NCBI GenBank assembly: GCA_021741285.1
Contig: JAIOYD010000004.1
Span: 1-19,414 of the forward strand
DNA length: 19,414 nucleotides
Source: Rickettsiaceae bacterium
GTDB taxonomy: Bacteria; Pseudomonadota; Alphaproteobacteria; Rickettsiales; Rickettsiaceae
Reading direction: 5' to 3'
Shown: positions 1 through 6,602 of the stretch, one piece after another
Numbering within the stretch: position 1 is the first letter of the stretch
Layout: the number at the start of each line of letters is the position of its first letter
The notes under the pieces: generated by a model
The model's input: the letters and a program-made list of their open reading frames with translations, nothing else
Database searches by the model: none
What the model was told of the DNA's origin: nothing
Made by a program: the position numbers and the translations under genes

Positions 1-426
1 GTGAGTTATTTCATCAACATTATTTTTGAATTTGTAATCAAGTATTTTATTTATCTCCACAGTAAAAGCTGCTAGCTTGGCCGAAGCACGTGAATATTTA
101 TAAACTATATCGTTATTATTTTGACTAGTGCTAAATTTTGATTTTTTATTAAAATTTCTAAGAATAAGTAATCTTTCATTATTAAGAGGGTGGGTTTGGT
201 CATATTGACTAAAAGAATCGGCCGAGGATTGTAGCTGCATTTTTTCAAAAAATTTAATTAGCCCCACTACACTATTAGAACTTTTATTAAGTAAGCGCAT
301 GGCAGTTTGGTCCGCGCTGGATTCAAATTCCCGGGAATAAGCATAAATTGACCGTTCAGAAAAATGCATCCCCCCTACTGTAATCGCAAGGGATATATAC
401 AAAAAATAAAGATGCGACCATTTATT
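1..426 (-). pseudogene. M48-family metalloprotease, C-terminal fragment truncated at a repeat
   Basis: Reading the minus strand from 426 to the window edge gives an open frame with no start codon of its own at the expected place. It contains the YSREFESSADQ motif (ATG-relative residues ~10-20), then an FFEKM stretch and a THPLNNERL motif. This is the pattern that follows the HExxH zinc site in BepA/YfgC-like M48 peptidases (YSR..E..AD, then the HP..eR segment), which degrade or assemble outer-membrane proteins in the periplasm. The zinc-binding HExxH helix should lie N-terminal to this part, but the frame hits TAA at 427-429, inside the 56-bp repeat at 423-478. I infer that insertion of or recombination at the repeat removed the signal peptide and active site. 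The fragment continues beyond base 1. An internal ATG at 367-369 could start a product, but it would lack the catalytic motif. The family call is firm; the pseudogene call is inference. Confidence 0.72.
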
Positions 427-478
427 TTAAAAATTCCTGAAATTACGTCAGAAATTTAGAATTTTGACGCAGAGACTA
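423..478 (-). repeat. 56-bp repeat, copy 1 (inverted relative to copy 2)
   Basis: Base-by-base comparison shows that the reverse complement of 423-478 equals 19226-19281 over all 56 positions, and that similarity stops at both edges. Read in the copy-2 orientation it begins AGTCTCTGCGTCAAAA and ends GAATTTTTAAAATA. It contains a small imperfect inverted repeat (TGCGTCA...TGACGTA). This copy abuts the broken M48 gene. The GTCTCTGCGTCAA end loosely resembles IS5-type terminal repeats, so it may be a solo IS end or a small non-autonomous element. Confidence 0.85.
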
Positions 479-491
479 AATAAAAATCTAT

Positions 492-541
492 TCACGCTAA
501 CTAGGGATTTGATAATAAGCTTTTATCCCCAATTAGCGTGA
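492..541 (-). terminator. Rho-independent terminator for the 554-2575 locus
   Basis: TCACGCTAA (492-500) pairs perfectly with TTAGCGTGA (533-541). After a 3x3 internal loop, GGGAT (504-508) pairs with ATCCC (525-529). On the minus strand the stem is followed by ATAGATTTTTATTT. It sits 12 bases after the stop of the 292-residue frame, the usual position for an intrinsic terminator. Confidence 0.75.
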
Positions 542-553
542 TACAGAAGACAT

Positions 554-1432
554 TTACCTTGAAAAACCACCTGATCTGGGACGAGTAGTAGGCGGTGGCT
601 TAGTAGGACGCCCTGGAGGCGGCTTAGGAAGTTTGTTTGCTCCAACAGTAGGCGGTGGCGGAGTAGTTGGCGGCTTTGGGGTTACTTTCCCAGGAGGTGG
701 ATGAGGCAGACCATGACTTTGGCCTACAACACTAGCTTGCTGGGCGAGGTTTTTTGTCATCATATTTTTAGCTCCTTCTACTTTTTTAACCGAAGCTTTT
801 TCAGCTTGGGGTTGATGTTGCTTTCCCAATTTAGTTGCAATCTTATTCAATGAGCTTGTAGAAACAGTATAACTACCAGTAAAACTAGTGGAATAACTTT
901 GTTCAGACTTTAAAGACTTTGTCAGCTCTTTAGTCAAATCTGCCTTATTTTGTTCTAGATATTCTGGACCTAATTTTGTAAGTGTAGGCGCGAGAGCTTT
1001 AGTAATTTTCGCAACTCGTTCAGGAGTAATGCTATGACCTCCTGCTTTTATTGAAGCATCAATAATTGCTTTAGCTTTTCCCATAGCAATAGAATCCACC
1101 TGAGTAGGAGCTACTACACTTGCCTTCTCTAATTTAGGTGCCAATGGCTGCACCAGGGGTGGCGTTATAAGAGACGGAGGAGGAGAAATAGGGCGAGGAG
1201 GAGGACCTACAGGTAACTCCTTAGGTTTTGGTGGTACACTAGCTTCTACAGGCACCTCTTTGACCACTGGTTTAACCTTTTCAACAACAGGTGTAGCTCC
1301 AACACCAAAAACTACTTTATCAAATTCTTTGGGGTCAACTTTTCTATATTGAGCAAGATCTTTATCGGATAATTTCTTAAATTCTTCAAGAGACAAAGTT
1401 TTTTCACCTCTAGCTTCTAAGAGCTTATTCAA
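554..1432 (-). CDS. Proline-rich protein with repeated module, unknown function (3' part of a split ORF)
   Basis: The frame has 292 residues from a TTG at 1430-1432. There is no ATG before residue 117 and no good ribosome binding site. It lies in the same frame as the 378-residue frame upstream, only a TAA and two codons away, so it is probably the continuation of that gene. Visible parts are: a charged N-terminal helix (1-40); a first proline-rich tract (~66-99, with GPPPRP and SPPP); a module at ~118-222 matching residues 258-364 of the upstream frame (for example LGPEYLEQNKADL against LGSQYLEANKVDL); and a second proline-rich basic tail (~244-286, several PPP runs, ending in SGGFSR). I see no signal peptide or membrane segment. 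Proline tracts of this kind in intracellular bacteria can bind host SH3, profilin or EVH1-type proteins, but that is only a possibility. I do not recognise the family. Confidence 0.6.
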   Translation of the reverse strand: MNKLLEARGEKTLSLEEFKKLSDKDLAQYRKVDPKEFDKVVFGVGATPVVEKVKPVVKEVPVEASVPPKPKELPVGPPPRPISPPPSLITPPLVQPLAPKLEKASVVAPTQVDSIAMGKAKAIIDASIKAGGHSITPERVAKITKALAPTLTKLGPEYLEQNKADLTKELTKSLKSEQSYSTSFTGSYTVSTSSLNKIATKLGKQHQPQAEKASVKKVEGAKNMMTKNLAQQASVVGQSHGLPHPPPGKVTPKPPTTPPPPTVGANKLPKPPPGRPTKPPPTTRPRSGGFSR

Positions 1433-1438
1433 GTTTTC

Positions 1439-2575
1439 TTATAAAACTGTGTTACGAGCTAAACTCATATCTATATTTGAAAAAGCAGACTGATATTTTT
1501 TTACAGCAGCTTCATCACTTTTCTTAAAATGGTCAGCAGTTATTTTTGTAGCTACAGAATGTAAATTGTTTTCTGCAATATCAAAATTTTTCTTAAAACG
1601 AAAGGAAAAAGTTTTTCCTGAATCTAGTGAAGTTGTTAATCCCTTAGACAAATCTACTTTGTTAGCCTCTAGATATTGGCTTCCAAGGGAAGTTAGTACT
1701 GGCATTAATTCTGCATACATTTTTGTTCTTGTTCCAGGCAAAATTGTATGCCCCTTGTTTTCAAGTTCTTTTAGACTTGCTTCTATAATAGACGTCGCCT
1801 TGCCTTCCACCTCCTTTTTACCTTGCTCTACGACAGCCATTATCTCCAAATCTTTACTAAGCGCATCACCAAATTTTTTCATATTTTCTGGCGTTAGTTT
1901 GTTTGGATCTAAAGTACAAGATCCAAATTCTGTCAATTTTCCTTCAACTGAAAAAAACTCAGCCATCCTTGCTTGCGCCTTAGGAGATACTACCTTTGGA
2001 ACAAAGGCAATATCTTTCCGCACAAAAGGCGAGACGTTATCCGGAAATTGTACATAAGGCATTAATTTTGCTACAAGCTCTGCTTTCTCTTGGGGAACTA
2101 ATCCTCTGCCCGTTTCAGCATTCATAAAAGGAATACCATTTGCTAGGCTTTGGTCTTTTATAAACTCTCCTATTAGACTTGCAACTCCTTTATTGGATTT
2201 AACTTTATCAGCTAATTCACTCTTAACAGAAAGCAACGAGGCTTTTGCCGGTTCAAAAAGTTGAGGATCTGCACCTCTAGCTATGGCATTTTGGATATCC
2301 TTAGTCATGTCTACTTCTGTTTGAGCTATACTTAATACTCCAATACCACGATCTTTTTGAGATTTTGTTTGAACCGCAGTCATAAGAGTGGCTATTCCGT
2401 CCGTAACCTGCTTATTTGTAATATCAATTTCACCATTGTTTTCTGCAGCAAATGTCATTAATTGCTGAGCAATAAACCTTTTCATGGTAGTTGGGCTACG
2501 CCCTACATCATTGACTGCTATTTTTAGTTGTTGCTCAGTAAGGGGCGGTGGTGCTACTGGTTCATCCTTTGCCAT
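1439..2575 (-). CDS. Hypothetical protein with repeated ~105-residue module (5' part of a split ORF)
   Basis: The frame has 378 residues from ATG at 2573-2575, starting MAKDEPVAPPP. The ribosome binding site is weak, but a promoter-like pair lies 42-69 bases upstream (2617-2644). No signal peptide or membrane segment is seen; the protein is mostly helical and lysine-rich with a single cysteine (220). Residues 258-364 form the module also found in the following frame (SIIEASLKELENKGHTILPG..., LGSQYLEANKVDLSKGLTTSL). Weaker echoes of the pattern IxP/T...K....LMP occur near residues 50-95 and 130-190, suggesting a protein built from three diverged copies. The TAA at 1439-1441 is followed in the same frame by GAA AAC TTG and the 292-residue frame. 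It could be an authentic shorter protein, a recently broken gene, or one needing readthrough. No known family is recognised; a secreted effector or surface role is speculative. Confidence 0.65.
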   Translation of the reverse strand: MAKDEPVAPPPLTEQQLKIAVNDVGRSPTTMKRFIAQQLMTFAAENNGEIDITNKQVTDGIATLMTAVQTKSQKDRGIGVLSIAQTEVDMTKDIQNAIARGADPQLFEPAKASLLSVKSELADKVKSNKGVASLIGEFIKDQSLANGIPFMNAETGRGLVPQEKAELVAKLMPYVQFPDNVSPFVRKDIAFVPKVVSPKAQARMAEFFSVEGKLTEFGSCTLDPNKLTPENMKKFGDALSKDLEIMAVVEQGKKEVEGKATSIIEASLKELENKGHTILPGTRTKMYAELMPVLTSLGSQYLEANKVDLSKGLTTSLDSGKTFSFRFKKNFDIAENNLHSVATKITADHFKKSDEAAVKKYQSAFSNIDMSLARNTVL

Positions 2576-2616
2576 AATATTTTATACTCAATAAAGTTAA
2601 CTTATACATTATTAAG

Positions 2617-2644
2617 TAAATACCTATTTCAACTTAACTGTCAA
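2617..2644 (-). promoter_or_regulatory. Putative sigma-70-type promoter for the split proline-rich locus
   Basis: On the minus strand a perfect TTGACA (2644-2639) is followed after 16 bases by TATTTA (2622-2617), placing a start roughly 35 bases before the ATG at 2575. The -35 match is exact and the -10 is partial. Confidence 0.5.
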
Positions 2645-2771
2645 TATATTAATAAGTACAAGAAATATTTATTCAATTGGTGTTACTTTCTAAATATAGT
2701 CAAAAAAAGGTATTAAATCTTGGTGATTGAATTCGGTAGTGACGAGAAAAACTTTGTATAACATAGCAAAA

Positions 2772-2860
2772 GTCATTCTAAAGTTGTTTGAATCTTACGC
2801 TGGCATCTTGGCAGGATCCCAAAACAGCGGGAGAAGAAAGCAGCTTATGCTAGGTATGAC
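2772..2860. repeat. Possible decayed dispersed palindromic repeat
   Basis: The segment is bounded by GTCATTCTA and the inverse of GTCATACCTA, the kind of short inverted ends seen on many bacterial intergenic repeats that open with GTCATTC. Its interior is less AT-rich than the flanks and includes a TCCC/GGGA stem (2817-2833 region). There is only one copy in this window, so repetitiveness is inferred, not seen. Confidence 0.3.
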
Positions 2861-2974
2861 TTTGTAACACAGAACGCTGGGGGTGTTTTTTGCCCTGAAT
2901 AACTTTGCCTCTGGTACGTTAAAGCTGCTTATTATGAAGAGTTTTGTATCTAATTCCAGAAGTCTATTATATTT

Positions 2975-4171
2975 TTAAACGTAAGATTTAATACGTTCAA
3001 TGTCTGAATATATCTTTTGAAGAGAACACTCTGCTTTTTTAAGCTTTTTATTTATTGCATTAATAATTTTCTCCGAAGGATTTTCAAAATTCTTCATATG
3101 CTTTTGCAGTTGAAGCCTGATATTATCTAAATTATGGTGAGCTTTTGACAAAGCCTGCCAAAATTTCTTCTTTGCCCTAGCAGGCGCATTTTCCAGCTCT
3201 TGTATTTTTTGCTGACACAGCATATCTAATTCGTCAACCTTGGTTTGCATCAATTCCAGTTTTTCTTTATGAAATTTGGTAACCTGATCTGCTGTTTGAA
3301 AAATTTTAGCTTCAACTCGAGCTTCCGCAGTTCTTTTTAAACCCCAAGCCAAACCACATTTACTCATAAGATATATGATCCATTTATGGACATCAAATTG
3401 ATGCCACTTATGACCATTACGATAATCAGAAGGAAATGCGTGATGGAAATTATGCCAATTTTCTCCAAGTAATAAAAGTGCCAACCACCAAATATCTCTA
3501 GATGTACCGTTAGTATATTTTTGCGTACCAACAAAATGACAAAGCGAGTTTACAAAAAATGTAACTTGTTGTTGGACAGCCCTCCCCAGGCCTATAAACA
3601 AAAATCCTGCATAGACAGCAAGTAGGCTAGTCCCGCCGAAAACATACCCAACAGCTGCAGGAACTAAGGTGTTCATAAGAATAGCGATATGCCAATAATA
3701 TTTTAGTTGCCATCTTAGTAGTTTATTTCTTCCATGCTTTACTATTGTAACTCTGTCAATGGATTTATAACTACCTTCTCCAACCAACATCCATCCGATA
3801 TGAGACCACAGAAATCCCATAATTCTACTTTTATATTTTAGTGGTGTATGCGGATCTTTTTCCGTATCAGTATATGTATGGTGCATAAAATGATTTGATG
3901 CCCAAGATAAAGCTGGGCCTTGTAGAGTGCCAGCAGAGAATAAAACTAGTATGAACTCAACAAATTTATTTGTTTTATACGTATCATGCGACCAAAGACG
4001 ATGGAACCCAACTCCAACAGTAATATTTGACCCATAATATCCCACTAAAAATAGAATCATTTCAAACCAACCGAGTTGATTGATTGTCGTATAAGAAATA
4101 GCTAAACCAATCAAAATTATTGGATACACTATCAACGCAAAGATACCAACTAGATTAACTTCTTTAAACAT
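2975..4171 (-). CDS. Membrane fatty acid delta-9 desaturase (acyl-CoA desaturase family) with charged C-terminal tail
   Basis: The product is a 398-residue integral membrane di-iron enzyme that introduces a cis double bond into saturated acyl chains to adjust membrane fluidity. All three histidine boxes are present: HRLWSH (57-62), HFMHH followed by TYTD (94-101), and NWHNFHH (238-244) followed by AFPSDYRNG. Hydrophobic segments lie at ~8-28, 35-55, 72-90, ~118-131, ~160-180 and 182-200, in line with the family fold of four spanning helices plus membrane-associated stretches. The catalytic core ends near residue 285. A further ~115 residues (283-398) are highly charged, rich in Lys, Glu and Gln, and predicted by eye to form a long coiled coil. 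Such a tail is not part of the usual bacterial core and may mediate partner binding. Start ATG 4169-4171 lacks an obvious ribosome binding site. It is followed at lower coordinates by a non-coding region and preceded by tRNA-Gly on the same strand. Confidence 0.93.
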   Translation of the reverse strand: MFKEVNLVGIFALIVYPIILIGLAISYTTINQLGWFEMILFLVGYYGSNITVGVGFHRLWSHDTYKTNKFVEFILVLFSAGTLQGPALSWASNHFMHHTYTDTEKDPHTPLKYKSRIMGFLWSHIGWMLVGEGSYKSIDRVTIVKHGRNKLLRWQLKYYWHIAILMNTLVPAAVGYVFGGTSLLAVYAGFLFIGLGRAVQQQVTFFVNSLCHFVGTQKYTNGTSRDIWWLALLLLGENWHNFHHAFPSDYRNGHKWHQFDVHKWIIYLMSKCGLAWGLKRTAEARVEAKIFQTADQVTKFHKEKLELMQTKVDELDMLCQQKIQELENAPARAKKKFWQALSKAHHNLDNIRLQLQKHMKNFENPSEKIINAINKKLKKAECSLQKIYSDIERIKSYV

Positions 4172-4196
4172 ATGACAACCGCCAATGATTAGTAAA

Positions 4197-4271
4197 TGGA
4201 GCGGGTGAAGGGATTCGAACCCTCGACTTCGACCTTGGCAAGGTAGCGCTCTACCCCTGAGCTACACCCGC
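4197..4271 (-). tRNA. tRNA-Gly(GCC)
   Basis: The minus strand folds as a full cloverleaf. The acceptor stem is GCGGGTG/CACCCGC and the D arm contains AGCTCAGGGGTAGAGC. The anticodon loop is CTTGCCAAG with anticodon GCC, and the T arm contains GGGTTCGAATCCC. The discriminator is T (4200), and the 3' CCA is encoded in the DNA (4199-4197). Anticodon GCC reads glycine codons GGC and GGT. Confidence 0.96.
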
Positions 4272-4305
4272 TTGTTTTAAAAATATTTGATTAAATGCAC
4301 AAAAA

Positions 4306-4311
4306 ATTATA
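4306..4311 (-). promoter_or_regulatory. Putative -10 box of tRNA-Gly
   Basis: The minus strand has an exact TATAAT about 35 bases before the mature 5' end of the tRNA. No strong -35 is visible at the right distance. Confidence 0.35.
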
Positions 4312-4399
4312 CAAAAAAATTAAATACCTTAAATGCCTCCTAGTAAAATACAAAAATAGGCAAAAAGATCAAGTACTAAATTCGTTTAAATTGTTTTTT

Positions 4400-4415
4400 A
4401 GCAAAAAATTTTGCT
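4400..4415. terminator. AT-rich hairpin with T-tract
   Basis: AGCAAAA (4400-4406) and TTTTGCT (4409-4415) are perfect complements with T-runs on both outer sides, giving a possible terminator in either direction. No gene ends immediately before it on the plus strand in this window, so its client is unclear. Confidence 0.35.
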
Positions 4416-4447
4416 TTTTAAGCTCGGTAATATTATAATCCCGAGCT
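4411..4447 (+). promoter_or_regulatory. Putative ubiX promoter with a palindrome around the -10
   Basis: TTGCTT (4411-4416), a 17-base spacer and an exact TATAAT (4434-4439) form a good promoter upstream of ubiX. The -10 lies in the loop of an exact inverted repeat AGCTCGG (4421-4427) / CCGAGCT (4441-4447), which could be an operator. The -35 overlaps the 3' arm of the preceding hairpin. Confidence 0.5.
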
Positions 4448-4482
4448 ATAATTATTGCCAGATAGGAGTATTTATATAATAT

Positions 4483-5061
4483 ATGATAAAAAAAGAAAAT
4501 ACTTACAAAATTATTGTCAGCATTACTGGGGCATCGGGAGCCATATACGGCATAAATCTGTTAAAAACTCTACGCACTGTTGCTGTAGAATCTCATCTAA
4601 TCATTTCAAAAGCAGCACATCTTACCATAGCGACTGAAACAACCTTTACAGTAAAAGATATAATGAACCTCGCTGATTATTCATATAATTTAGGAGATAT
4701 TGGGGCTCGAATTTCAAGCGGGTCTTTTAGAACTAACGGTATGATTATTGCCCCCTGCAGTATGAAAACACTTTCTGCTATTGCTAATGGGTTTGAAGAT
4801 AATCTGATTACCCGAGCAGCTAGCGTAGTAATAAAAGAAAAAAGGCCACTAGCCCTAATGGTTAGAGAAACGCCGCTTCATGCAATACATTTAGAGAATA
4901 TGCTAAAATTAAGCCGTATTGGGGTGTCGATATGTCCAGCAGTTCCAGCATTCTATAACAAACCTTCTTCAATAGAGGATTTAATAAATCATTCTAACGG
5001 AAGGATTCTAGACCTTTTTAACATTGATACCGATATTATCAAGCGTTGGGATGGTATATAA
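4483..5061 (+). CDS. ubiX: Flavin prenyltransferase UbiX
   Basis: The 192-residue product matches the UbiX/Pad1 family. These enzymes attach a dimethylallyl group to FMN to make the prenylated flavin cofactor used by the decarboxylase UbiD in ubiquinone synthesis. Visible motifs are the N-terminal nucleotide-binding ITGASGAIYG (14-23), APCSMKTLSAIANG (90-103, FMN and phosphate contacts) and RPLALMVRETPLH (121-133), followed by the PAVPAFYNKP segment. Length is normal for the family. A GGAG at 4465-4468 precedes the ATG at a rather long spacing of about 12 bases. It has its own promoter (4411-4439). No ubiD is in the window, so the partner must be elsewhere. Confidence 0.95.
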   Translation: MIKKENTYKIIVSITGASGAIYGINLLKTLRTVAVESHLIISKAAHLTIATETTFTVKDIMNLADYSYNLGDIGARISSGSFRTNGMIIAPCSMKTLSAIANGFEDNLITRAASVVIKEKRPLALMVRETPLHAIHLENMLKLSRIGVSICPAVPAFYNKPSSIEDLINHSNGRILDLFNIDTDIIKRWDGI

Positions 5062-5184
5062 ACTGAGTGTTGATGATTAAATTCAATACCAGCTAAGTAA
5101 GGAGTCACCTTGAGTGCGTCACAATCTAGTAGATTTTATACTATTTCTTTTTCTATACTATTTCTGCATGACCTTTTTGTAGGC

Positions 5185-5625
5185 CTATTTGCCAAAACAT
5201 CCTCTAGCACTTTTTGTATTATGATTCGTGATTTGTTGTACATCATGAACAAGATCAGTATAGGTCCTAACACTAGTTTGATAGTTATGTTCAAAAAACT
5301 TACGATGGATCTCTATAAAATCGCTTGCGGTTTTACATTTTAAGCACTCCGCGCTTAAACCCAAGTTATTCTCAAAGGAATTATTAATATTATCCGTCAG
5401 GTTTTTTATCATTTTTTGGGTAAGATTAGTGAGATCACTATTACCATGTAAACCAGAACTAAATGTAGAATTGGCAGATTTTATAAAATCGTTTACACCT
5501 TGCTTCATATCCTCGGCAAAATCTGACTCAAGTAAATTCCCCGCCCGTAGTGTCTCATTAAATGTCTTGCTAGGTTTGCTACTTTTACTCTTGCTGGCCT
5601 TTGGGCTAGCTTTATTACCACTCAT
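5185..5625 (-). CDS. Phasin-family protein
   Basis: The product has 146 residues. I chose the ATG at 5623-5625 (MSGNKASPK) because GGAG lies 7 bases ahead of it; an in-frame ATG six codons upstream (5643) lacks such a site. A Ser/Lys/Pro-rich N-terminal 20 residues is followed by a helical region. Near the C-terminus is the phasin-like motif AECLKCKTASDFIEIHRKFF (~93-112), then a YQTSVRTYTDLVHDVQQI helix. Phasins coat polyhydroxyalkanoate granules, but related proteins are kept in lineages without PHA, where the role is unknown. It lies downstream of queF on the same strand, 69 bases away. The family call rests on the C-terminal helix pattern and is moderately sure. Confidence 0.75.
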   Translation of the reverse strand: MSGNKASPKASKSKSSKPSKTFNETLRAGNLLESDFAEDMKQGVNDFIKSANSTFSSGLHGNSDLTNLTQKMIKNLTDNINNSFENNLGLSAECLKCKTASDFIEIHRKFFEHNYQTSVRTYTDLVHDVQQITNHNTKSARGCFGK

Positions 5626-5694
5626 ATCGATTCTCCAAATCAAAATAATTTCATAACAATATTTTACGGTATTTTTTTTCTTTCACAAATTTAT

Positions 5695-6564
5695 TTACTG
5701 CCGTATATCCCTATATTTGTTAATATCTGTGGCTTTAAAGATGGTGTTAGTTCTATAAGGATTAATATCCACCCCGCCTCGCCTAGTGTATTTGGCAAAT
5801 ATCGTCAATTCCATTGGCAAACACTGCTTTATAATATCATTAAACATATGCTCGACACATTGTTCATGAAATTCACTATGATTTCTAAAAGAGATAATAT
5901 ACTGCAGGAGAGACTTATGGTTTATTTTTCTCCCGCGATATTTGATTTGTACCGAAGCCCAATCAGGTTGATTTGTTACTAAGCAGTTTGATTTTAATAG
6001 ATTTGAATATAGCAGCTCTTCTACTACCTGCGAATCATCAGATAGCTTAAGTAATTTAGAATTGACATTATACTCGCTTACTTCTAGGTCTAGTTCATCA
6101 AGACACACACCATCGAACATTACCAACTTATCACTAGAAAACACGCTCAAAGATTTCATAGATAGTTCTATGTCCGAATTGGTTACGCGCTCCAGATCCA
6201 TTTTTAGTAGAGCACTAACCTCATTTTCGTCAGTAAATTTTGTTCCATTATAAGAATTCAGATAAAGCTTAACTGATTTTGACTCTACGATGTTTTCAGA
6301 ATCAAAAGGAACAAAAAATTGTACTATTCTCACTTCCGGTTTACCTTTAGGGTTAAGCCAGGATAACTCGTAACAGTTCCAAAAATCCCCTCCGTTAAAC
6401 GGCATATCTCCAAATAAATTAATCTGCTCTCTAGCTAACTTTCTTGGTATGCCAACTAACAGAGATCTATCATAACTATATGAATACTTAGCCTCTTTAC
6501 CTAAAGGCAAATCTAATTTTTCTTGCACTCGTCTTCTTAACCTCAAAAAACTTACTGCTGACAT
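5695..6564 (-). CDS. queF: NADPH-dependent 7-cyano-7-deazaguanine reductase QueF (bimodular type)
   Basis: QueF reduces the nitrile preQ0 to preQ1 in queuosine tRNA modification. The 289-residue product has the two-domain layout of the E. coli-type enzyme. An N-terminal half contains YELSWLNPKGKPEV and the NADPH-binding ESKSVKLYLNSYN (94-106 in this numbering). A C-terminal half contains LLKSNCLVTNQPDW, with catalytic Cys194 and Asp201, and FHEQCVE, with His233/Glu234 for substrate binding. It ends with YTRRGGVDINPYR. I start at ATG 6562-6564; a TTG six codons upstream (6582) is possible but adds nothing conserved. The ribosome binding site is weak. The gene begins 38 bases after the 182-residue membrane protein, so the two may be co-transcribed. 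The host keeps at least the late steps of queuosine synthesis. Confidence 0.96.
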   Translation of the reverse strand: MSAVSFLRLRRRVQEKLDLPLGKEAKYSYSYDRSLLVGIPRKLAREQINLFGDMPFNGGDFWNCYELSWLNPKGKPEVRIVQFFVPFDSENIVESKSVKLYLNSYNGTKFTDENEVSALLKMDLERVTNSDIELSMKSLSVFSSDKLVMFDGVCLDELDLEVSEYNVNSKLLKLSDDSQVVEELLYSNLLKSNCLVTNQPDWASVQIKYRGRKINHKSLLQYIISFRNHSEFHEQCVEHMFNDIIKQCLPMELTIFAKYTRRGGVDINPYRTNTIFKATDINKYRDIRQ

Positions 6565-6602
6565 TGTTATAGTACAATTCAACTACTCGTAGTATATATT
6601 AT

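Larger units (their letters stand above)
2576..2974. other. 399-bp intergenic region: promoter plus probable decayed repeat, no supported gene
   Basis: The part near 2575 holds the promoter-like pair of the minus-strand locus. The rest (~2720-2960) is less AT-rich than its surroundings and shows structure without a durable frame. There is a stretch bounded by GTCATTC and GTATGAC (2772-2860), and an inverted pair AAGCAGCTT (2838-2846) / AAGCTGCTT (2922-2930). Short open stretches on the plus strand run into stops and have no start. It is most likely repeat or gene debris; a structured RNA cannot be excluded. Confidence 0.5.

Noticed and set aside
590..720. Tandem GGCGG-type runs as a DNA repeat array
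   Set aside because: They are the codons of the proline-rich tail (PPP runs), so the repetition is explained by the protein.
1566..2057. 163-codon open frame on the plus strand
   Set aside because: Antisense to the 378-residue frame, which has a promoter, a terminator downstream and a duplicated module; the plus-strand product shows no motif and no ribosome binding site.
2810..2850. Possible signal recognition particle RNA (CAGG...AGCAG around a hairpin)
   Set aside because: The loop is eight bases instead of the GGAA-type tetraloop and the spacing of the conserved bases is wrong.
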